Part shown: positions 33,618 through 44,899 of the stretch, in pieces
Layout: each line of letters starts with the position of its first letter
Position numbering within the stretch: the stretch's first letter is position 1
DNA from: an uncultured Sphingomonas sp.
GTDB taxonomy: Bacteria; Pseudomonadota; Alphaproteobacteria; Sphingomonadales; Sphingomonadaceae
NCBI RefSeq assembly: GCF_937859915.1
Contig: NZ_CALMAW010000062.1
Location: forward strand, 1-64,000
DNA length: 64,000 nt
Direction of reading: 5' to 3'
Notes under the pieces: generated by a model
Told to the model about the DNA's origin: nothing
Database searches by the model: none
What the model saw: the letters and a program-made list of their open reading frames with translations, nothing else
Program-made: the position numbers and the translations under genes

Positions 33618-33914
33618 ATGCCGCGCGGCGACAAGGACAGCTACACCGACAAGCAGAAGCGCAAGGCCGCGCATATCGAGCAGGGCTATGAAGCGCGCGG
33701 CACGCCCAAGCCGGAGGCCGAGAGCCGCGCCTGGGCGACGGTCAACAAGGAGTCGGGCGGCGGCAACAAGTCTGGCTCGGGGCGTGGCCATCCTGACACG
33801 CACAGCGCTTCGTCGCGCGGCGGCAAGGCGCACCGATCCGGGTCGGCGGAGCAGCGTTCCGCCGCCGCGCGCAAAGGCTGGGACACACGGCGGCGGAACA
33901 GCGCCAGCGGATAG
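33618..33914 (+). CDS. Small basic conserved protein ('plasmid stabilization'-like)
   Basis: A 98-residue protein, very hydrophilic, with MPRGDKDSYTDKQKRKA, HIEQGYEARG, RAWATVNKESGG and a C-terminal KGWDTRRR. This matches a small family often annotated as plasmid stabilization protein. It is widespread in chromosomes and likely stress-related, with no proven role known to me. GGAGAG precedes the ATG. Confidence 0.75.
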   Translation: MPRGDKDSYTDKQKRKAAHIEQGYEARGTPKPEAESRAWATVNKESGGGNKSGSGRGHPDTHSASSRGGKAHRSGSAEQRSAAARKGWDTRRRNSASG

Positions 33915-34039
33915 GGACGAGCCTGTCCGCGTGTGCGTTCGCCGGTATCGTGTCGAAGCGCCGGCCTCCTTCGCGGGCTCGGCGAAATAACGGCGCTTCG
34001 ATAGGCCCCGGGCGACTGGACTATGCCTTCGAGATGCGC

Positions 34040-34519
34040 TCAGCCCGCCGTCGTCTCGACCTTGGCGTGGCTGCCGGATTCGCTCTGGCGGATCGTTCCG
34101 CCGAACAGCATCTTGAGCTTGCCCGAGAGCGACACGTCCGCCTCCCATAGTTCGGCGCTGTCGATGTCGAAGCGCAGCAGGGCAAGGTTGGGATCGTCCT
34201 TGCCGCCTGGAAACCAGGCATCGGCCGCGTTCGACCAGAGCTTGTCGATCATCGCGCGATCGTTGTCGACCCGCGCCTCGCCCGACAAGCAGGCGAAATA
34301 GTCGTGCCCCTTCGAGACGAACTGCGCCATCGCGGACCCGCCCTTGGCCAGCCGATTGTCCCGGCCGATGAAGAACCACAGCGTATCGACCTGATCCTTG
34401 TCGAGCTGCGCGGTCAGCGGCTCGCTATGCTCGCCGCCCTCGGTGAGGCCGACCATCACGAACGGGCTCTTCGACATCCGCGTCCAGAGGTCATGCTTCA
34501 ATTGCGTTGCGTCCGCCAT
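34040..34519 (-). CDS. General stress protein, pyridoxamine 5'-phosphate oxidase fold
   Basis: A 159-residue protein of the flavin-binding split-barrel group annotated as general stress protein 26: LWTRMSKSPFVMVGL, TLWFFIGRDNRLAKG and a late LWSNAADAWFPGGKDDPN. It is thought to bind FMN or FAD. Its neighbours are an EcfG-driven SRPBCC-ADH-SDR operon and a small stress protein gene, so general stress use is likely. No clear EcfG promoter of its own (GGAGA-N16-CGTT is the nearest). Confidence 0.8.
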   Translation of the reverse strand: MADATQLKHDLWTRMSKSPFVMVGLTEGGEHSEPLTAQLDKDQVDTLWFFIGRDNRLAKGGSAMAQFVSKGHDYFACLSGEARVDNDRAMIDKLWSNAADAWFPGGKDDPNLALLRFDIDSAELWEADVSLSGKLKMLFGGTIRQSESGSHAKVETTAG

Positions 34520-34652
34520 GCTGTCTCTCCTCTGTCCGCTTAACGCCGACCGCGCGATAAGTCTCCGCGGTGGCGTCGCCGTGCGGCGCCGGCGCTTCTC
34601 CGTCTACAGCACGCGGCGACGGCGCCAGGGTCTCCCCGCGCGCCGTCGGTGG

Positions 34653-35438
34653 TCACTCGCCCGAGCCGGGCTCGGCCATGCCCTTGTGCAAGGCCGCCGT
34701 CACGCCGTGCGGGAGGACATGCGCGGCGGCGGCCTGCAGCTTGTTCTTCCAGCCCGAGACGACGTCGCCGCCACCCTTCATCATCTGCGTCCAGCCGTCC
34801 CTGGCGACCTTGGCGGGGTCATCCTTCTTGGCGGTGCCGACACTCGTGTCGCCCATTCCCGCCCGATCGAAAAATTCGGTCTCGGTTGCACCCGGCATCA
34901 GATTGGTGATCGTGATCGCGTCATGACCCTCATTTTCGAGCTCGGCACGCAGCGCGTCGGCGAAGCTGTCGATGAACGCCTTGGTACCGTTATAGACCGC
35001 CTGGTAGGTGCCGGGGATGAATCCGGCGACCGAGCCGGTGAGCATGACCTTGCCCTCGCCCGTCGCGACCATCTGCTTGACCACGGTCTGGACGAGGTAG
35101 AGCGTGCCGACGATGTTGGTGTCGATGACGTGCCGCCAATCGGCCGGGTTCTGTTCGAGAAAGCCGCGGCCGAGCCCGCGCCCGGCGTTGGCGCACAAGA
35201 TGTCGACCCGCCGGCCGTTGGTCGCGGCGATCAGCGCGTCGACGCCGTCGATCGTCGACAGGTCCGCCTCGATCGAGCGCACCTCGGTGCCATGCTGCTG
35301 GAGGTCGGCGCCGGCCGCGTTAATCAGTGGCTCGTCGGCGACGATCAGCAGGTCATAGCCGTCCTGCGCGGCGAGATGGGCGAGTTCGAAGCCGATGCCG
35401 GTCGAGGCGCCGGTGATGATCGCGAATTTGTCTGCCAT
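34653..35438 (-). CDS. Short-chain dehydrogenase/reductase
   Basis: A 261-residue classical SDR: TGASTGIGFELA for cofactor binding, NAG as CANAGRG, and YNGTKAF as the catalytic Tyr-x3-Lys. The Ser is in LTGSVAGF. The acidic residue after beta 2 is not obvious from reading, so NAD or NADP preference is not assigned. It lies 10 bases after the ADH gene in the same operon and may recycle cofactor or detoxify carbonyls under stress. Confidence 0.85.
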   Translation of the reverse strand: MADKFAIITGASTGIGFELAHLAAQDGYDLLIVADEPLINAAGADLQQHGTEVRSIEADLSTIDGVDALIAATNGRRVDILCANAGRGLGRGFLEQNPADWRHVIDTNIVGTLYLVQTVVKQMVATGEGKVMLTGSVAGFIPGTYQAVYNGTKAFIDSFADALRAELENEGHDAITITNLMPGATETEFFDRAGMGDTSVGTAKKDDPAKVARDGWTQMMKGGGDVVSGWKNKLQAAAAHVLPHGVTAALHKGMAEPGSGE

Positions 35439-35448
35439 GGTCTCTGTC

Positions 35449-36639
35449 CTATTCCGCTGCCAGCGCCAGGCCGGGCTTGAGCACGACCTTGGTCACTTCA
35501 TTCTGGTTGTCGTGGAACATCTTATAGCCTTCCGGCGCCTGTTCGAGCGGCAGCCGGTGGGAGATTAAGAAGGTCGTATCGATCTTCTCTTCGAGGATCG
35601 CGTTGAGCAGGCCCGGCATATAATGCTGGGTGTGGGTCTGCCCGGTCTTGAGCGTCAGCCCCTTCTCCATGAACGCGCCGAGCGGGAATTTGTCGACGAA
35701 CCCGCCATAGACCGCCGGCATCGAGACGCGGCCGCCCTTGCGACAGGCCAGGATCGCCTGGCGGACCGAATGGATGCGATCGGTGCCGAGGAAGGTCGAC
35801 GCCTTGATCTGGTCGATGACGTTGTCGACGAAGAAGCCGTGCGCCTCGAGCCCGACGCTGTCGATACAGGCATCCGGTCCGATCCCACCGGTCATCTCCA
35901 TCAGCGCCTCATAGGTCGCGCTCTGCTCGAAGTTGATCGTCTCGGCGCCGAATGCCTTGGCCAGTTCGAGCCGGTGCGGGAAATGGTCGATCGCGATCAC
36001 GCGCTGTGCACCCATCAGGAAGGCCGACTGCACGGCGAACAGCCCGACCGGACCGCAACCCCATACCGCCACCGTATCGCCCGGCTCGATCTGCGCGTTC
36101 TCGGCGGCCATCCAGCCGGTCGGCAGAATGTCGGACAGGAACAATACCTTGTCGTCTTCGATCCCGTCAGGAATCACGATCGGGCCGACGTCGCTGAACG
36201 GCACGCGAACATATTCCGCCTGCCCGCCGGCATAACCGCCGGTCATGTGGCTGTAGCCGAACAGACCCGACATCGGCTGGCCGTATAATTCCTGTGCGAT
36301 ATCCTGATTGTCGGCGGGCAAGCCGTTGTCGCAGGCCGAATATTGATGCTTGCCGCAATGATAGCAGCTGCCGCACGCGATCGTGAAGGGCACCACGACA
36401 CGCTGGCCCTTTTTGAGCGTCGACTTGGGGCCGATCTCGACCACTTCGCCCATGAACTCGTGGCCGAGGATGTCGCCCGCCTTCATCGTCGGGATGTAGC
36501 CGTCGTAGAGATGCAGGTCGGAACCGCAGATCGCGGTCGATGTCACCTTGATGATGCAGTCGCGCGGGTTGAGGATCTCGGGATCGTCGACCGTGTCGAC
36601 GCGGACGTCGTGCTTGCCGTGCCAGGTCAGCGCGCGCAT
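35449..36639 (-). CDS. Zinc-dependent alcohol/formaldehyde dehydrogenase
   Basis: A 396-residue medium-chain dehydrogenase. Catalytic zinc ligands appear as CGSDLH and [12 protein letters not shown]. The structural zinc site is [18 protein letters not shown], and a Rossmann segment follows ([14 protein letters not shown]). The length and order match the glutathione-independent formaldehyde dehydrogenase-like branch. Substrate unknown. It begins within the last codon of the SRPBCC gene (TGATG overlap). Likely general stress detoxification. Confidence 0.85.
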   Translation of the reverse strand: MRALTWHGKHDVRVDTVDDPEILNPRDCIIKVTSTAICGSDLHLYDGYIPTMKAGDILGHEFMGEVVEIGPKSTLKKGQRVVVPFTIACGSCYHCGKHQYSACDNGLPADNQDIAQELYGQPMSGLFGYSHMTGGYAGGQAEYVRVPFSDVGPIVIPDGIEDDKVLFLSDILPTGWMAAENAQIEPGDTVAVWGCGPVGLFAVQSAFLMGAQRVIAIDHFPHRLELAKAFGAETINFEQSATYEALMEMTGGIGPDACIDSVGLEAHGFFVDNVIDQIKASTFLGTDRIHSVRQAILACRKGGRVSMPAVYGGFVDKFPLGAFMEKGLTLKTGQTHTQHYMPGLLNAILEEKIDTTFLISHRLPLEQAPEGYKMFHDNQNEVTKVVLKPGLALAAE

Positions 36640-37229
36640 CAGGCCTTCTCCTCTTGCAGCTGCGCTTTGGTGCGCGACGATGTGGCGATCTCGCCGGTTT
36701 CCATGAGTTGCTTGAAGCGGCGCAGGTCACGCCGCGCCTGGATCGCGGGCTCGCGCTGGAAGAGCTTGGCGACGATCTTCCCGATCGTACCGGCCGGCGG
36801 ATCATAGGCGATCGTGGCGACCACGACGGTCCCCCGCGCGCCGGCGTCGCGGAATTCGATGCGACCCGAATCGGCCACGTCGGCGCCCTCCTCCGTCGTC
36901 CACGCGATGACTTCGCCCTCGCGCTCCTCGGTAATCCGCGCATCCCATTCAACGGTGCGCCCGCCGGGCGCCTTGACCACCCAGTGCGAACGCGCGGCAT
37001 CGAGCACGTCGATCCGCTCGACATTTTCCATGAACGTCGGCAGCCGCGCGAAATCACGGAAATAGGCGTAGAGTTCGGCCGGGGGCCGGTTGATCGTGAC
37101 GGCCCGACCGACGACATGATCGCCCTTGGCATCGATCAGGCTTTCGGTCGCCGCCTGTTGCCCGGCGCGATCTTTCGCGGTCGACAGGGGCGCATCGTCG
37201 CGCGCCTCTACAATCTCGGCTTCGCTCAT
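36639..37229 (-). CDS. SRPBCC-family protein, first gene of stress operon
   Basis: A 196-residue protein with an SRPBCC (polyketide cyclase/START-like) domain: [36 protein letters not shown], and [17 protein letters not shown] use ATG 37229, with AGGAGG 6 bases upstream, rather than the earlier track start. Membrane-lipid or small-ligand binding is the usual role. It has an exact EcfG promoter 28 bases upstream and is followed by ADH and SDR genes with overlaps. Confidence 0.8.
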   Translation of the reverse strand: MSEAEIVEARDDAPLSTAKDRAGQQAATESLIDAKGDHVVGRAVTINRPPAELYAYFRDFARLPTFMENVERIDVLDAARSHWVVKAPGGRTVEWDARITEEREGEVIAWTTEEGADVADSGRIEFRDAGARGTVVVATIAYDPPAGTIGKIVAKLFQREPAIQARRDLRRFKQLMETGEIATSSRTKAQLQEEKA

Positions 37230-37256
37230 CAAGGGCCTCCTGTTTTCAGCCACTTG

Positions 37257-37281
37257 AACGAAGGATCATAGGCGCCGTTCC
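37257..37281 (-). promoter_or_regulatory. EcfG-type general stress promoter of SRPBCC-ADH-SDR operon
   Basis: On the minus strand GGAAC, 16 bases, CGTT match the EcfG consensus exactly. Spacing to the AGGAGG and ATG at 37229 is suitable for a short leader. Confidence 0.75.
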
Positions 37282-37493
37282 GAACACGCGAGCGCGATGG
37301 CATCCTTTTGCCAAAATAACCGGCCGCGTCCCAGTCACGCTGCAATCGACGGCGCAACAGTCGTCACACACGACCGGAAAAGCTAATTTACGTTTATGAA
37401 AATCAAGTCCAAGGCCGTGGATATATTCGCTTTTTTGGGCGTTAACCCGCATCAACTACGCGCGGCCGCGCGCGTCTTTCAAAGGGTCCGCCA

Positions 37494-38615
37494 TTGCGCA
37501 TCGCGATCATCGCGCATCTGAAACACGCCATTCGCGAACCGTTTGCGGGCGGACTGGAGACTCACACCCACACCCTGGCTGCCGGCCTGCGCGATCGGGG
37601 CCATCAGGTCACGCTGTTCGCCTCGGCGCATTCCGATCCAGCATTGGGTATCGAGGCGATCTGCGATGAAACGTCGCTGCTCGAAACCGGCGTCGCCGAG
37701 GCCAATGACGTTGCCTTCTTCCGTGAGCATCATGCCTATCTTCGGCTGATGAACGAACTCCGCTATCGCGATTTCGACGTGATCCACAATAATTCGCTGC
37801 ACTATCTTCCGGTCAGCATGGCCGATGCGATCGACACGCCGATGCTGACCACGCTGCACACCCCGCCCTTCTGCTGGCTCGAGAGCGGCGTGCGGCTCTG
37901 CCGACCGGACACAATGCGCTTCGTCGCGGTGTCGGCGGCGACGGCGCGCCTGTGGTCGCACGTCGCCAAGGTGGCCGACGTCATCCCCAATGGGATTGAT
38001 CTGGTCCATTTTCCCTATCAGGCCGTGCCGCATCCGGATCGCTATCTTGTCTGGTACGGACGGATCGTCCCGGAAAAGGGCCTTCATGCTGCGATCGACG
38101 CCGCACGCCTTGCCGGGCTGCCGCTTCGGATCGCCGGCCCGATGTCGGACGCGGACTATTACGCGCGCGAGATCGCGCCACGGCTCGGCGCCGATGCGGT
38201 CCATGTCGGGCATCTCGATCATAGCGCGCTGGCGCGACTGGTCGGCGGCGCGATCGCTGCCTTGTGCACGCCGTGTTGGGAGGAACCCTACGGTCTCGTC
38301 GTCGCCGAGGCGCTCGCCTGCGGCACGCCCGTCGCGGCCTATGCGCGCGGTGGCATTCCCGAGATTTTGACCGACAGCTGCGGCGTGTTGGCGCGGCCCG
38401 ACGATGTCGCGGCGCTCGCGCATGCGGCGATCCAGGCGATCGCGCTCCCGCGCGCCGCCGCGCGCCGCCGCGCCGAGCAGATCTGCGATGCCGATCGGAT
38501 GGTCGACGCCTATGCCGCGCTCTATCGCATGATGGCGGAGACGGTGCGGATCTCGGATCGCCCGATCCGCCACCGTGCCGCGGTCGATCAGGTCGAACTG
38601 CGCGGCGCCGCCTGA
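37494..38615 (+). CDS. Glycosyltransferase family 4
   Basis: A 373-residue GT-B enzyme starting at TTG 37494 (AAGGG upstream; MRIAIIAHLKHA). The start GGLETHTHTLAAGLRDRGHQVTLF and the C-terminal EEPYGLVVAEALACGTPV (the E-x7-E donor site) are typical for GT4. It transfers a sugar from a nucleotide donor. It begins a four-gene glycosyltransferase run, with the next gene overlapping by one base. Donor and acceptor unknown. Confidence 0.9.
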   Translation: MRIAIIAHLKHAIREPFAGGLETHTHTLAAGLRDRGHQVTLFASAHSDPALGIEAICDETSLLETGVAEANDVAFFREHHAYLRLMNELRYRDFDVIHNNSLHYLPVSMADAIDTPMLTTLHTPPFCWLESGVRLCRPDTMRFVAVSAATARLWSHVAKVADVIPNGIDLVHFPYQAVPHPDRYLVWYGRIVPEKGLHAAIDAARLAGLPLRIAGPMSDADYYAREIAPRLGADAVHVGHLDHSALARLVGGAIAALCTPCWEEPYGLVVAEALACGTPVAAYARGGIPEILTDSCGVLARPDDVAALAHAAIQAIALPRAAARRRAEQICDADRMVDAYAALYRMMAETVRISDRPIRHRAAVDQVELRGAA

Positions 38616-39526
38616 TGCGGCGCTACTGCGTCTGCGTGCCTGCCAGAGACGAAGAGACGCACGTGCCGACGCTGCTCGAGGCGCTCGTGCAGCAGACGTT
38701 GCCGGGCGCCGTGATCGTGTCGCTGTGCGTCAACAACAGCCGCGATCGGACCGCCGCGGTCGCGCGTGACGTCGCGGCACGGCATCGCGGCCGCCTCGAT
38801 CTGCGGATCGACGAGCGCACCTTCGCCGACGATCTCGCGCATGCCGGATCGGCGCGGCGCGCCGCGATGGAAAGCGGCGCCGACGCCCTGGCCGATCCCG
38901 AAGCGGTGCTGATCTCGACCGACGCCGACTGCCGCCCGCCCGTCGACTGGATCGACGCCATTCTGGCGGCGATCGACGACGACAGCATCGTCGGCGGGCG
39001 CATCCGCCTCGACGACGCCGAAGCGGTGCCGGCCGACATTCTCGCGCTGCGGGCGCGATTTGATCGCTATTGGGAAATTGTGCGCGCGATCGAGGACGAG
39101 GTCGATCCGTCGCCCTGGGATCTCCCGCCGCGCCACGGCGATCATACCGGTGCAAGCCTGGCCCTCACCGTCGGCCTCTATCGCCGCGCCGGCGGCGTAC
39201 CGCCGATCGCGACGGGCGAGGATCGGGCGCTGGTCGCGGCGGCGCAGGCGGTCGGTGGCCGGCTGATCCATCCCGCCTCGGTATGGACGCGGACATCGGC
39301 GCGTGCGGACGGCCGCGCGGCAGGCGGCATGGCCGACGACATGGCGCGGCTGCACGCCGGCGTAGCAGCGCGGGCCGAACCGCTGGTCCCCGATTTCGCG
39401 CATTGGCGCCGTCGTGCGCACTGGCGCCGCGACATGCGATCGAGCTCGGCAAGCGCGCTCGGCCTCGCCGAGGCGGCGCTTCCACCGATGCCGCACGACA
39501 TGCCGCTCCCGGGTCTCGACGCATGA
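38615..39526 (+). CDS. Glycosyltransferase family 2-like
   Basis: A 303-residue protein with a GT-A start CVCVPARDEETHVPTLLEAL, then STDADCRPPVDW for the metal/donor site, and GASLALTVGLYRRAGG. Start ATG 38615 overlaps the GT4 stop (TGATG). This family often occurs with deacetylases and methyltransferases in surface glycan clusters; none is present here. Its stop overlaps the next gene as ATGA. Confidence 0.8.
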   Translation: MRRYCVCVPARDEETHVPTLLEALVQQTLPGAVIVSLCVNNSRDRTAAVARDVAARHRGRLDLRIDERTFADDLAHAGSARRAAMESGADALADPEAVLISTDADCRPPVDWIDAILAAIDDDSIVGGRIRLDDAEAVPADILALRARFDRYWEIVRAIEDEVDPSPWDLPPRHGDHTGASLALTVGLYRRAGGVPPIATGEDRALVAAAQAVGGRLIHPASVWTRTSARADGRAAGGMADDMARLHAGVAARAEPLVPDFAHWRRRAHWRRDMRSSSASALGLAEAALPPMPHDMPLPGLDA

Positions 39527-40581
39527 CGGCGCGGCCGATCGGCTATTATGTCCACCATCATGGTGACGGGCATCGCCAGCGCGCGCTGGCGATCGCGGCG
39601 AGAGCGCAGGGACGGATCACCGTGCTGGGCACCGGACTGGCCGGCCGGACCGGCGCTATACCCTGCATCGACCTGCCCGACGATCGCCTCGAGCCGCGTG
39701 AATTCGACGGCCGGGACGCCAGCGCGCGCCGCCCCGACGCGCTGCATTATGCGCCGGTCGATCATGACGGTATCCGCCGCCGCATCGCCCTGATCACCGA
39801 CTGGATCGCCGCCGCGCGTCCCGCGCTGATGGTCGTCGACGTCTCGGCGGAGGTGGCGATGCTCGCCCGGCTTGCCTCCGTGCCGACCGTCTATGTCCGC
39901 CTGTCGGGTCGTCGCGACGACGCGCCGCACCGCGAGGCGTTTCGGGGCGCCACCGCGCTGCTGTCGCCCTTTCATGCGTTGCTCGACGATGATGCCACGC
40001 CTGCCGAACTGCGGACGCGAACGATCTATGCACCCGGGCTCGGCGAGCGACCGGATCCGGCGGTGCCCGAGCCCCATCGCATCCTCGGCGTCGTCGGTCG
40101 CGGCGGTGCCCCGATCGACGTGCGGCGGTGGGCGGCGGCGGCCGCGGCGACTCCGGACTGGAGTTGGACCGTCATCGGCGACGGCCCGATGTCGGCAGAC
40201 GGACCACCCAATCTCCGCTTTGCCGGCTGGGTCGGCGATGCAACCGCGCAGATCGCGCGCGCCGGCGTCGTGGTGGGCGCCGCGGGCGACGGGCTGGTCG
40301 GCACGGTGCTTGCCGCGCGCCGTCCGTTCATCTGTGTGCCCGAGGACCGTCCGTTCGACGAGCAACGCTCAAAGGCGGCACGGCTTGCAGCGCTGGGCGC
40401 GGCCGTGGTCTGCCCGACCTGGCCCGTGGCGGAGCAATGGCCGACCCTGCTCGATCAGGCGCGCGCGATCGATCCGGCGCTGCTCGCCTCGTTCGACGAC
40501 CCGATCGGCGCGGCACGCGCGGCCGCGCGACTCTGTGCGGTGGCGGATGCGGCGGGCACGCAACCAGTGGCATCCGCATGA
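39523..40581 (+). CDS. GT-B glycosyltransferase, MurG/GT28-like
   Basis: A 352-residue protein. The N-terminal YYVHHHGDGHRQRALAIAAR resembles the glycine-rich acceptor loop of GT28. The C-terminal half has GAAGDGLVGTVLAARRPFICVP and then DEQRSKAARLAALG, the donor-binding part. It is coupled to the upstream gene by ATGA and followed by another GT2 at 40622. No signal peptide or membrane segment. The product is unknown. Confidence 0.75.
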   Translation: MTARPIGYYVHHHGDGHRQRALAIAARAQGRITVLGTGLAGRTGAIPCIDLPDDRLEPREFDGRDASARRPDALHYAPVDHDGIRRRIALITDWIAAARPALMVVDVSAEVAMLARLASVPTVYVRLSGRRDDAPHREAFRGATALLSPFHALLDDDATPAELRTRTIYAPGLGERPDPAVPEPHRILGVVGRGGAPIDVRRWAAAAAATPDWSWTVIGDGPMSADGPPNLRFAGWVGDATAQIARAGVVVGAAGDGLVGTVLAARRPFICVPEDRPFDEQRSKAARLAALGAAVVCPTWPVAEQWPTLLDQARAIDPALLASFDDPIGAARAAARLCAVADAAGTQPVASA

Positions 40582-40621
40582 TCGCGTCCGACGCCGCATC
40601 AATTGACGCTGGAATGTCACG

Positions 40622-41482
40622 ATGAGCGCTCTTTCCGTACTCACCATCGTCCGCAATCGGCAGACGCATCTCGACCAGCTCGTCGAAGGGCTTCGACGCA
40701 GCGACCGTCGCCCCGACGAACTCGTCATCGTCGACATGAGCGACACGCCGGTGACCGTGGCGGCCGCCGACTTTGCGATCCGTATCGAGCGGCTCGATGG
40801 CAGCGCGCTTCCGCTCGCCGCCGCGCGCAACCGCGCGGCCGCGCTCGCCGCGTTCGACCGGCTGCTGTTCCTCGACGTCGACTGCATTCCGCTCGCCGCC
40901 TGCCTAGGCCGGCTCGGCGAGGCACTGGACCATGAGGACGCGCTGCTCTGCGCCGACATCCGCTATCTCGGTCCCGGCGACGCCGCGCCGGGCTGGACCG
41001 AGCCTACCCTGCTCGCCGACGGCGCGTCGCATCCCGCGCGTATCTTTCCCGCTGAGGGCGTGCGCCGCGAGGACAATCCCGGCCTGTTCTGGTCGCTCGG
41101 CTTCGCCATCCGGCGCGAGACGTTCCAGGCGCTTGGCGGCTTCGACGAGCGCTATGTCGGCTATGGAGCCGAGGATACCGATTTCGGCGTCCGCGCGGCC
41201 GGCGCCGGTCTGCCGCTGCTGTTCGTCGGCGGCGCGATCGCCTGCCACCAGCATCACGACAGCCATGAGCCGCCCGTCCAGCATCTCGCCGACATCGTCC
41301 GCAACGCGCGCCGCTTCTACGCGGTGCACGGCTGGTGGCCGATGCCGGGATGGCTCGAGGCGTTTGCCGACATGGGGCTTATCGACTGGCAGGACGCCAC
41401 GATCGAGATGCTGCGCCTGCCAAGCGAGGCCGAACGGCGCGCGACGCTGGTGCGACCGATTGAGGTCGTTGCGCTGGCATAA
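40622..41482 (+). CDS. Glycosyltransferase family 2 with galactosyltransferase-type C-terminus
   Basis: A 286-residue protein with [18 protein letters not shown], the DxD motif as FLDVDCIPL, and a C-terminal domain [17 protein letters not shown] like N-terminal galactosyltransferase domains. It has no membrane segment. It is the last glycosyltransferase in the cluster, 71 bases before the ABC exporter genes. Confidence 0.85.
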   Translation: MSALSVLTIVRNRQTHLDQLVEGLRRSDRRPDELVIVDMSDTPVTVAAADFAIRIERLDGSALPLAAARNRAAALAAFDRLLFLDVDCIPLAACLGRLGEALDHEDALLCADIRYLGPGDAAPGWTEPTLLADGASHPARIFPAEGVRREDNPGLFWSLGFAIRRETFQALGGFDERYVGYGAEDTDFGVRAAGAGLPLLFVGGAIACHQHHDSHEPPVQHLADIVRNARRFYAVHGWWPMPGWLEAFADMGLIDWQDATIEMLRLPSEAERRATLVRPIEVVALA

Positions 41483-41553
41483 TGGAGCGGCGATCCTATC
41501 TGACGGGCGGGGCTGCAGCCATCGCGTCCGATCCTGCACCCCGGGGAACCCGC

Positions 41554-42476
<923 letters not shown>

Positions 42477-42480
<4 letters not shown>

Positions 42481-43250
42481 CCCGAGGTCTCAACGTCCAC
42501 GGCATCTGGGCGATCTACCGCACCGAGATGGCGCGCACCGTCCGCACCGTCTGGCAGAGCATCGCAACGCCGGTGATCACCACGGCGCTCTATTTCATCG
42601 TATTCGGCGGCGCGATCGGGTCGCGCATGCAGCAGGTCGGCGGGGTCGGCTACGGCGCGTTCATCGTGCCCGGGCTGATCATGCTGACCCTGCTCACCCA
42701 AAGCATCTCGAACGCCTCGGTCGGCATCTACTTCCCCAAATTCACCGGCACGATCTTCGAGATCCTGTCCGCGCCCCTGTCCGCGATCGAAGCGGTGATC
42801 GCCTATGTCGGCGCGGCGGCGACCAAGTCTGTCATCATCGGGCTGATCATCCTCGTCACCGCGACCTTCTTCACCGAGGTCCATATCCTGCATCCGCTGT
42901 GGATGGTGGCGTTCCTGCTGTTGACCTCGATCGCGTTCAGCCTGTTCGGTTTCATCATCGGAATCTGGGCGAAGAATTTCGAGCAGCTGGCGATCATTCC
43001 GTCGCTGATCGTGACGCCGCTGACCTTCCTCGGCGGTGCCTTCTACTCGATCGACATGCTCCCGCAGCCGTGGCGGACGGTCAGCCTGTTCAACCCGGTG
43101 GTCTATCTGGTCAGCGGCTTCCGCTGGAGCTTCTATGGGCTCGGCGACGTCGGCGTGGCCGCCAGCCTCGGCTTCACCGCCGGCTTCATGGCGCTGTGCC
43201 TGATCACGCTCTGGTGGATCTTCCGCACCGGCTGGCGGCTCAAGCCGTGA
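42477..43250 (+). CDS. yadH: ABC-2 type permease, YadH-type
   Basis: A 257-residue membrane protein with six segments: [27 protein letters not shown], and later [16 protein letters not shown] and [13 protein letters not shown]. This is the ABC-2 permease of the YadH/NodJ group, which exports lipids or polysaccharides. Coupled to yadG by ATGA and to the ZntB-like gene by GTGA. In this context it may export the product of the adjacent glycosyltransferases. Confidence 0.9.
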
Positions 43251-44257
43251 CCGCGGCGGATCCGGATGTCGGGACGATAAAGCCCGACGGACCGGTCATC
43301 TTCGCCCGCGCGCTCGACCGGGACGGCGCGACGCATGCCGTGGGGTGGGACGCGGTCCGCGCCTGGAGACCCGCGCAGGAGGGCGACGTTCTCTGGGTTC
43401 ATCTCGATCGCAATGGCGACGGCGTGGGCGACTGGCTCCGCGATGGCCTCGGGTTGTCGGCGGCGACCACCGATGCGATCACGTCCAACCAAAATAGGCC
43501 CCGCGCCTTCCGCGAGGGCAATGCGCTCGCCACCATCCTGCGCGGGATCAACGGCGAGAGCGACGCCGACGACGACGATCTCGTCGCGATCCAGATCTGG
43601 GCCGATGCGAGCCATGTCGTGACGCTGCGCCGTCGCCGCCTGCAGGCCCCGAAGGATGTGCTCGCCGAGATCGAGGCGAGCGACGACAGCGTCACCGCGG
43701 GCGATCTCGTCACGCGGTTGGTCGAGCAGACCGTCGCGCGGATCGGCACAGTCGTGCTCGACATGAACGACCGGATCGATCAGCTCGAACGCGACTGCGA
43801 GGGGCCGCGCACCGAGGACGTGCTCACCGCCATCTCGCAGATCCGCCGCAAATGCCTCTCGCTAAAGCGTCACATGTCGCCCCAGCACGATGCGCTCAAC
43901 CATATCGCGCGCAACGCTCCGGACTGGCTGAGCGAGGACAATCGCGCGGCGATCCGCGAGACGATCGACCAGCTCCACCATTATCTCGAGGATATCGACG
44001 TCACCAAGGAGAGCGTGATCGTGCTGCAGGACGATCTCAACAATCGCGCCGCCGCGCAGACCAACAAGACCTCCTATCTGCTGTCGATCGTCGCCGCGAT
44101 CTTCCTGCCGCTCGGCTTTCTCACCGGTCTGCTGGGCATGAACGTCGGCGGCCTGCCCGGCACGCAGGCGCACGATGCCTTCTGGATCACCTGCGGCGCG
44201 ATGGCGGCGCTGGTCGGCGTCCAGATTTTCGTGTTCCGCAAGCTGCGCTGGCTCTGA
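43247..44257 (+). CDS. zntB: CorA-superfamily transporter, ZntB-like
   Basis: A 336-residue protein starting with GTG 43247 overlapping the permease stop (GTGA). Long helical cytoplasmic part, then two membrane segments near the C-terminus, with GMNVGGLPG at the pore, the form of the ZntB branch rather than GMN-CorA. It moves Zn or a similar divalent cation. The coupling with an exporter operon is unusual. Its stop abuts the nrsF stop on the other strand with no gap. Confidence 0.85.
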   Translation: MTAADPDVGTIKPDGPVIFARALDRDGATHAVGWDAVRAWRPAQEGDVLWVHLDRNGDGVGDWLRDGLGLSAATTDAITSNQNRPRAFREGNALATILRGINGESDADDDDLVAIQIWADASHVVTLRRRRLQAPKDVLAEIEASDDSVTAGDLVTRLVEQTVARIGTVVLDMNDRIDQLERDCEGPRTEDVLTAISQIRRKCLSLKRHMSPQHDALNHIARNAPDWLSEDNRAAIRETIDQLHHYLEDIDVTKESVIVLQDDLNNRAAAQTNKTSYLLSIVAAIFLPLGFLTGLLGMNVGGLPGTQAHDAFWITCGAMAALVGVQIFVFRKLRWL

Positions 44258-44899
44258 CTACCAGCGTGCGATCCGCGGCACGACCAGTCGAGTAGCGAGC
44301 GCCACGCCGCCGCATCCGATCAGATACCAGAGCATGATGTAGAGCGGATCGTCGGACGGGCAGGCGAAGGCGAACACGAACGCGCCCCACGCCCCGCCAC
44401 CGATCCCCACCGCCAGCGCGGTCGCGGCACAGTCGGTTGGCGCGCCGCATCGTGCGAGCCACGCTAGGATCGCGACCGCCGGCAGCGCCAGCAGCACCAT
44501 CTTCGCGACGCACTGCACGCCGTGGTGCCAGTCGACGCGATCAGCGAGGCTCTCGACGATCGGATGGGAGAGCATGAGATAGGCGCCGGTCGCAAGGACG
44601 ACAAATAGCGCGGCCCCGAGCCATTGCAGGCCGCGCCGCGGCGAGCGGTCGGGCGCCAGCGCCGCGATCGCAGTGACGGTGCCGATCGCCGCGAGCAGCG
44701 CGAGGCTGAGCAGCTTCCACCACAGTACGGGCTCCGCCATCGCGAGGTAGAAATCCGGGCGCACCAACCCCGCCGCCAGACACAGCAGCAGCTCGATCCC
44801 GCCGACGAGCGCGAGCAACGCCAGCTCCCGCCGCGGCGCACGGGGCCCCACCGCGCGCAACTCCATCGTCAACCCGGCAATGAGATCGTCAGTCGACAT
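44258..44899 (-). CDS. nrsF: NrsF-family anti-sigma factor (DUF1109)
   Basis: A 213-residue protein with about six membrane segments. Family marks: LPAVAILAWLARCGAPTDC and FAFACPSDDPLYIMLWY with conserved cysteines that sense stress in Caulobacter homologues. It overlaps the sigma gene by 11 bases and is predicted to hold that sigma factor at the membrane until oxidative or metal stress releases it. Confidence 0.85.
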   Translation of the reverse strand: MSTDDLIAGLTMELRAVGPRAPRRELALLALVGGIELLLCLAAGLVRPDFYLAMAEPVLWWKLLSLALLAAIGTVTAIAALAPDRSPRRGLQWLGAALFVVLATGAYLMLSHPIVESLADRVDWHHGVQCVAKMVLLALPAVAILAWLARCGAPTDCAATALAVGIGGGAWGAFVFAFACPSDDPLYIMLWYLIGCGGVALATRLVVPRIARW

